Shown here: positions 42,985 to 54,345 of the stretch, piece by piece
How the letters are laid out: every line of letters begins with the position of its first letter
How positions within the stretch are numbered: the first letter of the stretch is position 1
Source: Nephrocerus scutellatus
Lineage: Eukaryota > Arthropoda > Insecta > Diptera > Pipunculidae
Direction of reading: 5' to 3'
Assembly: GCA_947095585.1 (NCBI GenBank)
Contig: OX352762.1
Location: forward strand, 8,535,969-8,599,968
Length of the DNA: 64,000 nucleotides
Made by a program: the position numbers and the translations under genes
The notes under the pieces: model-generated
The model's input: only the letters and a program-made list of their open reading frames with translations
The model's database searches: none
Told to the model about the DNA's origin: nothing

Positions 42985-43850
42985 GGCCAACTCTCCACAC
43001 AACCAAACCCAAGCATCTGTTTCCCCCCTCTACCTGATTATGAGGTGGCTCCACACAACCATACCCAAACACTCACGTTTTCCCCTCTTCCTGGCTCCGC
43101 ACAACTAAACCAGTTCACCTTATTTTCCTCCTTTTTCCTGACATTTTTCGCATAAATCAGGCGAATTGTCGGAAATTTTAAGGGCATTTGTTGAACACCC
43201 CATTTTTCCACTCTCAGTCGTGGGCTGGCAAACGACATCTATCCGTACAACCAAATCAAAAGCACCTCTGTTTACCCGTCTTCCTGGTTGCGAAGAGGCA
43301 GTGCCCACCATTGCGCACAGCCAAACCTACCAGATCTCTATATAGATGTTCCACCCACGTGTGCTAGGGCTTTTTGTTAAACACCCCACTTTTTCCCCCT
43401 TAGTCGTGAGTTGGCAGTGGCCGCTTCTCCACACAACTAAACCCAAGCAGTTTTTCCTCTCTTCTTGGTTGTGAGTTGGCAGAGGCCGCCTCTCCGCACA
43501 ACCAACCCCAAGCACTCAATTTTTTCTCTCTTCCTGGATGTGAGTTGGCAGAGGCCGCTTCTCCACACAACTAAACCCAAGCACTCTACGCACATCCAAA
43601 CCCAAGCAACCAGTTTTGGCTCTCTTCTTGGTTGTGAGTTGGCAGAGGCCGCCTCTCCGCACATCCAATCCTAAGCACTCACTTTTTCCTCTCACTTTTT
43701 CCTCTCAAATCCAAGCATCCCTATTTCTACCTCTTCCTGGCTGTGAATCGTCAAAGGTCGCCTGCCTGAACGATCAAATCTACCCGATCTCTCTAGTGAT
43801 GTGGAATACCCCATTTCCCTCGTCTCAGTCGAGAGTTGGCTGAAGCCTGC
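42985..43850 (-). repeat. ~75-90 bp tandem repeat ('gttggcagaggccgcctctc')
   Basis: The plus strand carries gtgagttggcagaggccgcc, tctccgcacaac, caaacccaagcactc and ttttcctctcttcctgg at intervals of about 75-90 bp, most regular from 43400 to 43700. Earlier and later units are more diverged. Small frames across it repeat the same peptide words and are not genes. Confidence 0.85.
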
Positions 43851-46590
43851 AACGAACTACTGGGCGGAGCACATAGCCGATACCTATGACTATTCCTGGA
43901 CAACCATATTTAATACAACATATTTGTAACAAAAATGCCGAACAAAAGTCGAAACCAGTATTCCGACTGAGACGACCCCCGGCTCGTTACATATGAATAA
44001 TATAGGACCTAGTAAGTAGACTGCCTTAAGGTACAATAGCCTCATATAGGATTCTAAAATTTCTGTGAAATGCTTTGGTAGTTTATTATGTGGACTTGGG
44101 CCTTATGTCATTCTTATGTCAAAGGTTTGAGCCACATTTAGAAAAATAGTCGGAGCAAATCTTTATCGCTAATACGTTATTTTATTTTATCTACGTAACA
44201 TTTAACTTTTGAATAAAAGATTTTTTATTTTTTTATTTGCAGATTCCGACGTAAAGGACGAAAACTGTTTGTGATAAAAAATATGAACTAAAACCCTGCA
44301 AAGGGATGCTAGGATTTGGTTAAAACTGAAAATATGAAAGGTAAATTGGAAGTATTAATGCCGGAAGATATGTCCTGAGTTTTTTCCGTACGGTGGTCGG
44401 CTTCAAATTAAACAAAAAAAAAATACACTACTCCGACTGAAGCTACCCACAGCTGTAATTTAAAATGTTAAATATCAAGTTCTGTTTTTTCCTATATCGT
44501 TTATTTTGTCCTTTGGAGCAAAAAAAAAAAATAAATGCACAGAATGCTTCAAAGGCAAGGGGTAGAATCAGTGAAGCACTTCCTCTTCTTCCTCCTCCAT
44601 ACGTAAAAAATAGAAAATTGCCCGCCGCAAGCGCTGATGCTTATTTGTTGAGTAGAAGGCTATCCCTGGGGAGCATTTGGGTTCTATTTTTCCTCTCGCA
44701 TTTGCAAGCTGTAATTCTCTTACGTATAGGTAGCGCTTTCAAAGAAGGTAACACGTTTATTGCTATTATTACGAGCGAAGTCGAGAGGGAGGCCTGTACC
44801 GGACTACATTGTTGTTCAGTTAAAGAAGAAGCTGAAGCAAAATGCATCCAAGGAATTGCCATCGTTTACATGGGTGTGTCCGTTGCGTTGTTGGCTGCTT
44901 CCGACGATGATTGGTAATATTTCGCATTGGGACTATTTAAAAAGAGGCGGGGGTCTGTAAATATCAGCATACGTATGCATTCTCTTTGCCGTTTAGACTA
45001 TGAGTTAGTAATTAAAGATTGCATGTCCTCTCCACATATTTCTTTAGTATCACAACTTCCTTGAAATGTTAAGGCAAACTCGTTGTGCAACTGGTCCAAA
45101 AGTCGTGTCATAGCGAAACGAAACACATCTGAGAACCTTTTTTGTAAGTTCTAGAATAAATCCTTAAAATGTAATCATCAACACTTTAAAGGAGAGCTTT
45201 GTTTCCTTTTTGTTCTTAGAATTAGCAAAAAACGACCATAATTCAAAAAAGTCAAAACCGAAATAAAAAAGGACCTTTTCCACGTGAGCTCAAAGTAAAT
45301 ATTTTTCAGTGTCCTTTTACTCCTTGAATCTGCAGCGGTTAAAGCAAAAGATATAAATAGGCTTTCCTATTTTGTAAGTGCGCTTGTTTGTGGCCTATCG
45401 CTCCATGATGTTTTTAAATGACAAGCTGCTATAAATAGTCAGATACATTTTTATCGCAGTTTATGCAAGAAGTGGATATCGAAAATGTAACAACTTGCAA
45501 GGACGTATTAAATCATCGTTGTTGACAATCAATTAGTAATATATTTTGGTATTCGTCCTTGAAACTCCCATTTTGGTGGTTAAAATGGGTTAATGGTTAA
45601 AAGATAGAACACCAGCTGCTGACCAAGTGTACGCAATTCGGCGCCGCTTCACTGTTGTCCTTTTGTCCTCGTGAATTAGGAAATTCTTAAATTTAATTTC
45701 AATTTTGGATGATGGCATGATATATGATGTGAGCTTAAAAGTACAAGTGCATTGCTCTCATCAAACACAAAGTAAACACCTGGTGTGGTGGCATGCCAAG
45801 AAACGAAACGCTGAAAAATTGTGTTAATAACATTAAGGTTTTTTTTTTATAAATTGGAGGAGATAAAATTTTCATAAATAAATTTATTACCGAACGTTGA
45901 TGATGGTGACGTTCTTGAGCAACACACCACATCGCACGAGCGATTGCTATACCACATCGGTGCGTTCGTTCATCAGCGCAAAAAGGCATCCGTTCGTTCG
46001 TTGTTGGCCGTGTTCGGTCGCCTGTTTATTAAAATTTTTTTTATTTAACTTCGAATGTTTTTATTTTTGATTTTGATTGGAAGGAGGAGGATGATTGCGG
46101 CACTCTGTTGGCTAACCGACCGCCAGTGCCAGTTTACTTTGACTTAAATATTTTATGACAAATTTGTATTGACCGTGCGAATTATTGGTACGTGAATTTG
46201 CAAGCGACTAAGTAGATTTGCTCTCTCTATGTGTGTGCTCTGGAGCTGCTGCTATTCATGATTAATAAGTAGAAAGTTTAAGCCTCATTTAAAATTCGTC
46301 CGGAGGCCATTGCCAGGACAGGTTGGTCCAAAGAAGCTAGTTTGTGAGAGGTGGTTTCATTAATGATTACAAAGTGAGTTCACAAGTGGCAGTTGCTTTT
46401 GAACGTCCTTCCCCATTGCCATATTATATTTGTGCTAGTTAGCTAGTTAGTTAATGCATTGGAAATATTATTATATATTATATATAATTAAAAAAACCTT
46501 TTTTTTTTTATATTTTTTACACGCGGCACATGGTGGCCCGCTATGGAAAAAACCACGTATAAAAGTATATTGGGGAAGGTACAAATAGCG
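43851..46590. other. No gene recognised over 2.7 kb
   Basis: The longest plus frame here, 150 codons at 44465-44917, has no domain, signal peptide or supporting start context and overlaps frames in two other phases. No RNA gene or terminal repeat is visible. Confidence 0.45.
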
Positions 46591-46599
46591 GCCTGTATG

Positions 46600-47460
46600 C
46601 TTATAAGCGGGGCGACTTTGTTACCACCTTCACACAATTGAAAACAGCTTGTATTAAGTTCGTTACAACTTTAATTTAGATACAAATCTTAATTAAAGTT
46701 TGTTTCCAGTTTGTAACCACCTTTACAAAAACCACAAACAGGGATAAAACTTTGTTTGAAGTTTCTTGAATTAAATTATGTTTTGTTTTATGTTTGTTCC
46801 CACCTGGACGCAAAGCCAGCAGATTTTGTTATTTTTGTTGCAAATTAATTTTATAGAACAAGCGGAAAAAACTTTGTTTCGACTTTGTTACCACCTTCAC
46901 ACAATTGGAAACAGCTTGTATTAAGTTTGTTACGACTTTAATTTAGACAAAAATCTTAATTATAGTTTGTTTCCAGTTTGTAACCACCTTTACACAAACC
47001 AAAACAGGGATAAAACTTTGTTTGAAGTTTCTTACGGCCTTTGCACAAGGCAGTACAGATTGTGTTGCTATTTTCATCTGGAGAAATATTTAATTAATGT
47101 TTTGTTTTATGTTTTTTACCACTTGGACGCAAAGCGAACAGATTTTGTTATTTTTGTTACAAAATAATTTCATAGAACAAGCGGATAAAACTTTGTTTCG
47201 AGTTTGTTACCACCTTCACACAATTCAGAAATGTTTTTATTAAGTTCGTTACCACTTTTATTTACACAAAAATCTTGATAAAACTTTGTTTCCAGTTCGT
47301 TACCATATTAACACAAACTTATAACTTAATTTATAGTTTGTTACCACATCCACACAATGCAAAAGAGTTTGTGTTTGCAACGTTCACCTAGATTTTAGCG
47401 TCAAAGAATTGAATAATATCTTGTTTCATACTTGTTACTCTCTTTAAATAATAACTTTTT
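46600..47460 (+). repeat. ~270-320 bp tandem repeat built from shorter 'gtttgttaccacc' words
   Basis: The phrase ttaccaccttcacacaattg occurs at 46621 and 46889, and a variant at 47207. Between these the units share acaaatcttaattaaagttt, gtttccagtttgtaacc, cacaaa(c)agggataaaact and tggacgcaaagc. Within each unit a ~60 bp sub-repeat (gtttgttaccac...cacaa) is also visible. Confidence 0.85.
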
Positions 47461-48735
47461 TACGAATACGAATATGTAGATTTTCAAAACCTTATACAAG
47501 ACTTAAAAAAATGTGTATTTTTTGTTCAAATTTTTACACAATGTTACCAAATATTCCTTTTTACATCCATTACTACATCCGTTTTGACCTAATTGTCTTA
47601 ACAGTCTCTAAATCTTTGTCATCTCAGATAACATTCGCATACAAATAGTCAACAAATAAATTCATTTCGTCAAATTACGACACGAACGCATACACCCGCT
47701 AGCAGGACATGCCGGAATGTTTGATCGCTTGAAATACGCTAAACGATGATGTCAATGTCAGTCAAGAAGCTGCCGGGGAAAGAAGGAATTTACTAAGTGT
47801 ACGTACGAGTATGTACATCAAATGCCGACTGAAAGTTATTTGCCACCCCATTGTTAGAACACCCACACCCTTGCTGTCTACACAGCATGTCTGTCGGTGA
47901 CTTCGTCATCCGTCGTTGTCGCTATTTTGCCATAAAAATACATAAAAGATTAAATGCCGCCTGGGACTCATCGTCGCGTCTCAACGACTGTGGGAAAAAA
48001 GTTTGCTTCTGCCCGGGCGGTGATGGTTCGTTATTGTTGTTGAGCTTTTCAAACAAGAAAGGTTGAGGAAGGTTGGGTATGTCTGGCTAGTCCTATCGAT
48101 CCTGAAAAATACCCTGAGTCTCTTCTCAAGTGTATCGTAATTGTGTACGAACGCACGAAACACAAACTAAGTTAATGTCCCTGCGGCCGTTGTACACGAA
48201 AATGCTGCGGATGAAGTGGAACTCGAAGTGTGTTTGGGTGTGAACAGTTCCCGATTAGAATTTACGGAAGAGGGTTGGGAGACGCTTGTATTTAAAGATT
48301 TTCGAGAGAACAGAGAAAACGACACTCGAATCAATTTGGCATAAAAGCTTTGAAATCAGATTGCCATGGACTGCTCTTTCCAAGACGCCAGCGAAAAGTT
48401 GAAATGGGATTAAGGGTGTCTTTTGAAGATTTTTGGGTTACGATTTTGTAAACTTCTGCAGGTCAGCATAAAAAGTTTGTTTTTTGCTTACGCTTGCTTG
48501 CGTTGAACTTGAGGAACAGTGTCCAGAATTCCCAGGACTTTTACGAGGATGTATTTATAAGCTATGAGCACGGTGCTCGGCATTTGTGTTTATTATTATT
48601 GCTGGTTTGATGGTAAATTAGATTTTTTCGCCCTGGTCCACTTAAAGTTCGATTTTCCTGATTCATGATCATGATTGTGAATACATAACACACAATACAC
48701 AAAATAATAGTGCGGCACGCGTTATTGTAATAGGA
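47461..48735. other. No gene recognised
   Basis: Small frames without domain. Near 47800-48000 the DNA is less AT-rich. Confidence 0.4.
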
Positions 48736-48739
48736 CTTT

Positions 48740-48944
48740 TCAGTGGGGGGTTTTGAAAGGTTGTTAAGGGGTCTCAAGGGGGTCTTAAGGTAATATCTTA
48801 AAACGGTCTTAAGTAGGGTCTTGAGGGGGTTTTAAGGTGGTCTTGAGGGCATCTTGAGAGAGTCGTAACGTGGTCTTGAGGTGGCATTGAAGGGAGTTTA
48901 AGGGCGTCTTAAGAGGGTATTAAGTTGTTTTAAGGAGGTCTTGT
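48740..48944 (-). repeat. 'ggtcttgaggg' minisatellite
   Basis: Words such as gtcttaaggtggtcttgagg recur every 10-20 bp. The motif class is the same as at 28150-28612, in opposite orientation. The SINE at 48959 inserted into this array, which resumes briefly beyond it at 49257-49270. Confidence 0.8.
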
Positions 48945-48958
48945 AGGGTCTTGATGTA

Positions 48959-49256
48959 ATAATAATAATATTTGGCGCGACAGGACCATTGAGGTCCAAG
49001 GCTTAACTTCTCGCGACCATTTGTGCTGCACATGTTAATTTTTGGACACAAATGGAAGGGACCTACAATTTAAGGCCGGATCCGAACGGCGAATTGAGAA
49101 GCTTTCCGTGACAAGGTATTAAATTACTCTCGGAACGTTTGTCACCCATTCGCGAGAGGTGGGACACCGTGAAAAATACTTTTGGTGTTGCTGGAATTCG
49201 AACCTGAACCTCCTGCGCAGCAGCCATGTGCATTACCACTGAGCCACGGCGCCCAC
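48959..49256 (-). mobile_element. Full-length tRNA-derived SINE
   Basis: The 298 bp minus-strand unit has a tRNA-like head (GGGCGCCGTGGCTCAGTGGT, then GGTTCGAATTCC as B box), a ~190 bp body (aaaagtatttttcacggtgt, cacctctcgcgaatgg, ttgtcacggaaagcttctca, cgccgttcgg, aatggtcgcgagaag) and the end gtcctgtcgcgccaaatatt with an (ATT)n tail. It is flanked by the perfect 14 bp duplication agggtcttgatgta at 48945-48958 and 49257-49270, proof of target-primed insertion. It has no protein and depends on a LINE. Diverged copies lie at 13112 and 7139. Confidence 0.95.
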
Positions 49257-49270
49257 AGGGTCTTGATGTA

Positions 49271-49400
49271 TGTTATAGCTTTATGTTGGTCTGGATGGTG
49301 GTTTTGAGAGGCTGTTATATCGTAAAGTCCCGTGCTTTCTAATTGTCAGGTGGAGAAAAGTGCTTCGATGTGAAAAATTAAAAAATAAATTAAAATATTT
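49271..49400. other. Spacer between SINE and 83 bp array
   Basis: A short AT-rich stretch with no motif. Confidence 0.4.
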
Positions 49401-49414
49401 GATTTTATTTAAAT

Positions 49415-50220
49415 TTATACTCTAGACAAGCTTCAGCTTGGCTGCGACTTGTCTTAGAGTATCGATCTTAGTCTCAATTCTTCGTTTATTTCTACTCTAG
49501 ACAAGGCCGCTGTCTTCAGCTTGGCTGCGACTTGTTTTTGAGTACCAATCTTAGTCACAATTCTTCGTTTATTTCTACTCTAGACAAGCTCGCTATCTTC
49601 AGCTTGGCTGCGACTTCTCTTAGAGTATCGATCTTAGTCACAATTCTTCGTTTCTTTCTACTCTAGACAAGCTCGCTGTCTACAGCTTGGCTGCGACTTC
49701 TCTTAGAGTATCGATCTTAGTCACAATTCTTCGTTTATTTCTACTCTAGACAAGGCCGCTGTCTTCAGCTTGGCTGCGACTTGTTTTTGAGTACCAATCT
49801 TAGTCACAATTCTTCGTTTATTTCTACTCTAGAAAAGCTCGCTATCTTCAGCTTGGCTGCGACTTCTCTTAGAGTATCGATCTTAGTCACAATTCTTCGC
49901 TTATTTCTACTCTAGACAAGACCGCTGTCTTTCTTTCTTAGTCACAATTCTTCATTTATTTCTACTCTAGACAAGCCCGCTGTCTTCAAATTGGCTGCGA
50001 CTTGTCTTATATTTAGTAACGATCTTAGTCACAATTCTTCGTTTCTTTCTACTCTAGAAAAGACGCTGTCTTCAGCTTGGCTGCGACTTGTTTTTGAGTA
50101 CCAATCTTAGTCACAATTCTTCGTTTATTTCTACTCTAAACAAACCCGCTGTCTTCAGGTTCGCTCCGGCTTGTCTTAGAGTATCGATCATAGTAACAGT
50201 TCTTCGGCTAAAAATGCCCT
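49415..50220 (+). repeat. 83 bp satellite, about ten units, hairpin-forming
   Basis: The marker tctagacaag (or tctagaaaag) falls at 49421, 49496, 49579, 49662, 49745, 49828, 49911, 49966, 50053 and 50136. Most intervals are exactly 83 bp; those of 75, 55 and 87 mark deletions and an insertion. Each unit holds ctactctagacaag and (g)acttgtcttagagta, near inverse complements ~25 bp apart, plus cttagtcacaattcttcg. Variants alternate: units carrying gtttttgagtaccaatc occur at 49496, 49745 and 50053, so a 249 bp (three-unit) higher-order period is visible at least once. Confidence 0.93.
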
Positions 50221-50478
50221 GTAAGTGGTTTTTGGTTCCAACACAATGCCAATGGTCCGTTTTTTTAAGTGCTCGAGCATTTCGGGAATGAACATACAAG
50301 AGAGCAATTAAGATAACAGCGTCAGCTTGTATTTTGTTTTTTTATGGATTTTGGTTTACATTAGTGACATTATTGAAATGTCAACCCCGTCCATAAATTA
50401 CTCTTTATGCCGATAAGAATGTGACTGTAGCGATAGAAGAGTGAGACTTGATAAGGGTTTATGTTGATCACAACAAGG
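50221..50478. other. No feature recognised
   Basis: No motif or repeat in this 260 bp. Confidence 0.4.
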
Positions 50479-50479
50479 G

Positions 50480-50660
50480 GTTCATTTAAGAGTGTCTTGA
50501 GGGGCTCTTGACGCGGCGTCTTGATTGGATTTTGGGGTGGTCTTGAGATGGTTTTGAGGGGTTTTGAGTAGGACTGGAGTGGGGGTCAGAGGGGGTCTGT
50601 TTCGAGGTCTTTTGGAAGTCTTTCGGGGTCTTTTTGGAGTATTTTAGGATTCTCTTGTAG
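50480..50660 (-). repeat. 'gtcttgaggggctctt' minisatellite
   Basis: A short array of the same word class as 8180, 28150 and 48740, on the minus strand in the aaaagaccctc sense. Confidence 0.75.
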
Positions 50661-50784
50661 GGGTCCATATTCCCATCCAATCTCCATAAAATTGAAATTA
50701 AATATATCTTTTATTACAAATTAAAAAATGGAGGTGTGGGCACAACATGACTTTCTTTTACGGACGGGAGTGGACTCTTCAGTA

Positions 50785-51200
50785 ATTGTATATTAAATTT
50801 TTTTTTTTTTTTTATTTTTTTTTTTAATTTTTTTTTGCTTTTTTAATTTCTTTTTGTTTTTTTTAATTTTTTTTTTATTTTTTATTTTTTTTTTTTATTT
50901 TTTTTTTTGATTTTTGTTTAAATTTCTTTTGCACAAAACAGATTTCTCCTAAGTGCTATACTTTTTGCATTATTTGCAAAAACTCGAAAAACTGTGTACG
51001 ATCTGGGCCCTCACAATTTATATAAAAAGCGAATTTAAATACAAATTTTCATCCCGATAACTTCAGGCGTCTGGACTGTAGAGTGGACACAGACACACAG
51101 ACAGATTTTTTTATTTTTTATTTTTTTGATTTTTGTTTAAATTTCTTTTGCACTTAACAGATTTCTCCATGCTCTTCCTTTTACTATGCAAAAGAAAGTA
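50785..51200 (+). repeat. Poly-T tract and satellite left-block copies
   Basis: Poly-T/low-complexity DNA fills 50790-50920. Then acagatttctcctaagtgct, gcaaaaactcgaaaaac and tagagtggacacagacacac (50938-51105) repeat the left block at 20740-21010. A short second start of it (cagatttctcc) appears near 51160, and aaagaaagtaaaag near 51192. No satellite array follows. Confidence 0.75.
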
Positions 51201-52020
51201 AAAGTATAAAATACTAAATATACTAAAAATAATATTAATTTTTTTATATAACTTACATAACTTGGTAGAAAATACAATATGTGTGGTAGATCTAAAAAAA
51301 CAAGACAAACAAAATAAATGAAAATGGATGGGATGTTGTTAAAAATATCCGGAATATTTAAGGCTTAAAAGATCACATGAATGGAAAGAACCTATGCTAA
51401 GCGTGGTTAAGGTTAAGGTTTTAAACAAGATTATAAGAACATTTCGATGTAAATTATTGGCAGATGGGGGAAGGTTGTATGGTATAGTACACACCAATTC
51501 CGGGGATCATTCGTAATTGCTAGCATATCTATTCGTCTCTTAACAGAGAAACAGCAACATCCAAATAATTATTATATCGCTACTCAAACTGTAGCTGTAG
51601 ATAGCTCTTCAGATTGATTCCTTTACTCAATAATCTCAGAAAAGCACAAAAGCAACAACAAAAAAAAAGATTGGTCGCGCTTTCTGAGAGAGAAGACAGA
51701 ACCGGAAAATTCATTCGCCAACCAACCAGCCGAGATATAAATACGAGTGGCACATAAACACACAAAGCCATTATCTGTATCTGAATAAATAAAAATGCAT
51801 CGATAAACAATGTATAGATACATTCGCGTTTTCAATCCGAAAATCGCGAGTACTGTGTGAGTAAAGTTTGGGCGACTGTCGTTGGGCCACCAACCAACCA
51901 TATGACGAGTTGGATTGGGTGATGAGCCCGCAGCCCCCAGCACCGCAGAATTGCATTCAACTGTCATTAAGTAGTGTGTGTGAGAGTCTATAGTTTCTCT
52001 CGCTTTCACACCATCATTTG
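51201..52020. other. No gene recognised
   Basis: The minus frames near 51580-52009 (up to 128 codons) have no domain, overlap each other in three phases and contain simple-sequence runs. Confidence 0.45.
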
Positions 52021-52580
52021 CTTAGCTAGATACATCGCGCGGACGCGGACGTTGTATTGGTTTGTCCGGAAAGCGAGAGGGCGCGAGAGCTTTAAGTGTG
52101 CAGCGGCTAAACTTACGCTCGCCGTCGTCGTCGTCGTCGTATACCTAAAGTGAAAATTATTCATTTTCTAAGGTTCAGTCTTAGAGTTGAAGGTCAGTCG
52201 ATGTTTTATGTCATTCAACTTGTCCTTACGTGTGTACGCTGAACGTAGGTACGATCGAACGAGCACGACACGCGGGTATAGCGGTTGGCGGTTCGTCGGT
52301 TAGTCTCTGTAGCTTTCCTGTTCGTTGTGCGATGCTCCGCCCGCTTCGTCTGGTTTTACAATGGTGTTGTAGTGGCAACCGACTGAACAGCCGACCGTCC
52401 GACACAACACAACACACAAGATGCCGCAGTGATACTTTATTTATGCAAATGAATATTTATTTTCAGAATTCGCCGCCGTCTCCGGTCGCCGGTCGTTACT
52501 CGTCACTTTTCACTCGTCAGTCGTCACACAGATACAAAATCCCCCTTTATAGCGAACGATGCCATGGGACTTTTTAGTTT
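52021..52580. other. GC/CpG-richer stretch, possible regulatory or 5'UTR DNA
   Basis: Unlike its AT-rich surroundings this region has many CpG and (CGT)n words (gccgtcgtcgtcgtcgtcgt at 52119) and ttcagtc/gtcagtcg phrases at 52174 and 52193 that resemble insect initiator sequences (TCAGTC-like). I see no matching downstream promoter element or open frame with a domain. The 115-codon plus frame at 52230 is compositional. Confidence 0.25.
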
Positions 52581-53129
52581 GTTTCAATTTTTGAGGCCCG
52601 ATGGCATTATTTGCTTGGAAGCAAATGTATGTTTATAAGTGTGTGTGTTCGTGTGTATGCATGTGTGTCAACAAATCACACACACATTGACAAATGTCAA
52701 TTTTATTCAATGAAATGCAATGCGGTGAGCAAAATGGGGAAATGAGAAAGAAAGGTCAATCCGTCGGTTGGTCGAGTGAGTGGGTGGTTCGGTTACAAAT
52801 CCCGGCCGTTGGGCTTTTTATGTGTCACAAAAACAACAACAACAACAACAACAATACAACTAAAGACTACGGCCACGACGGCGACGAAAATTGCAAATGA
52901 CGGATTGTTTCGTCTCGTGCGAAATTTTTTATTTTTTCGTCTTTTGGGAAATTTGTTGTCCTGTGGTGGGAATAATGTCGATGAGGTGAGGTGGCCATTA
53001 AATTGTTTGTTGTTGGAGGTATGTGTGTGTCTGTTTGCGTGGGAGAATATTATGGAGATATACGTTGACTGTAAGTAGCGAGTGGTAGACGAATTGTTTT
53101 TATTTACCATTCTGGTGTTTCATTCACAT
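52581..53129. other. Simple-sequence DNA, no gene
   Basis: Contains (AAC)n at 52827-52856 and TG/GT-rich DNA. Frames across it mirror the microsatellite. Confidence 0.5.
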
Positions 53130-53570
53130 TCAGTTAGGGAACAGGATGAGATTTGAAGGAAATCGCTTCGAAAATGCTTCTTCCAGATATTATCCAAAGT
53201 CGACGGACTGGAATCTACGAGTATATTGGGGACTTGTCCTATCTATGCTTGTCACATCTATTAAGTCCACAGGGGACTTAGATGAGGAACATTTCTGTGG
53301 AACGACCAGCTGGCTAAGCTTAGGAAGATCATCAGAAAACTCTTTAATTCTGCTAAACGCACGAAGAGTTGGGACCTTCGCCCTTACAGAGTACAACTCT
53401 GAATTAAGACGATCCAAACGTGACACATGGAGGAAATGCTGCGAAAACATTATCAAATTGCCAGTAGCGGCACGAATCCACAAGACATTAGTTAAGGATC
53501 AGACAAACTGTGGTGTAGGTTTATTAAAAAAGGTCGATGGCACCTACACGTTAGTGCAGGAATAAGTCTA
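53130..53570 (+). mobile_element. R1/LOA-like LINE, segment between endonuclease and RT
   Basis: A 139-codon open stretch (53146-53565) includes YNSELRRSKRDTWRKCCENI and AARIHKTLVKDQTN. Its words match the minus-strand copy at 19150-19215 (TWRKCCENIE) and typical LINE linker sequence. It is interrupted at about 53571 by tandem repeats. The RT continues in fragments from 54340. Confidence 0.75.
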
Positions 53571-53572
53571 AG

Positions 53573-54195
53573 TCCTACATTCGGAATTTCATGCGAATCG
53601 CTTGAGAAATTGTTTTGTTCCAGAAAAATCAGACCATGATGATCATATTCCAGAATTTCCATAGGAAGAAGTTTTATAGTCGCATATTAATCCTACATTC
53701 CGAATTTCATGCGAATCGCTTGAGAAATTGCTTTGTTCCAGAAATTCCAGACCATGATGATCATATTCCAGAATTTCGATAGGAAGAAGTCTCATAGTCG
53801 CATCTTAGTCTCACATTCCGAATTTCATGCGAATCGCTTGAGAAATGGCTTTGTTCCAGAAATTCCAGACCATAATGATCATATTCCAGAATTTCGATAG
53901 GAAGAAGTCTCATAGTCGCATCTTAGTCCTACATTCCAAATTTCATGCGAATCGCTTGAGAAATTGCTTTCTTCCAGAAATTCCAGACCATGATGATCAT
54001 ATTCCAGAATTTCGATAGGAAGAAGTTTTATAGTCGCATCTTATTCCGAATTTCATGCGAATCGCTTGAGAAATTGCTTTGTTCCAGAAATTCCAGACCA
54101 TAATGATCATATTCCAGAATTTCGATAGGAAGAAGTCTCATAGTCGCAACTTAGTCCTACATTTCGAATTTCACACGAATCGCTTGAGAAATGGA
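53573..54195 (+). repeat. 118 bp tandem repeat, about five and a half units
   Basis: Unit starts (tcctacattc or variant) fall at 53573, 53691, 53809 and 53927 with an exact 118 bp period, then near 54041 and 54155 with small deletions. Each unit contains gaatttcatgcgaatcgctt, gagaaattgctttgttccag and ccataatgatcatattccag. Units are highly similar. The array separates two parts of one LINE. Confidence 0.93.
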
Positions 54196-54199
54196 TTAG

Positions 54200-54345
54200 T
54201 TCTCAAAATAGTGACAGTGCCTCACTTAACAGTGTGTCACAACAGTGTCTAGCTTAACAGTATGTCACAACAATGTCTCACTTAACAGTGTGACACTTAA
54301 CAGTGTGTCATAACAGTATCTATTTTAACATTTTACTTGTAGTGG
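54200..54345 (+). repeat. Short 'cttaacagtgtgtcacaaca' repeat
   Basis: Words such as aacagtgtgtcacaacagtg recur four or five times at 20-30 bp spacing between the 118 bp array and the LINE RT. Confidence 0.75.

Noticed and set aside
44465..44917. 150-codon plus-strand open frame
   Set aside because: No recognisable domain, an unusual composition and frames in other phases over the same DNA. Chance is the simplest reading.
49415..50220. Regularly spaced repeats, considered as a CRISPR array
   Set aside because: The whole 83 bp unit is conserved, with no unique spacers, and the DNA is eukaryotic. It is a satellite.
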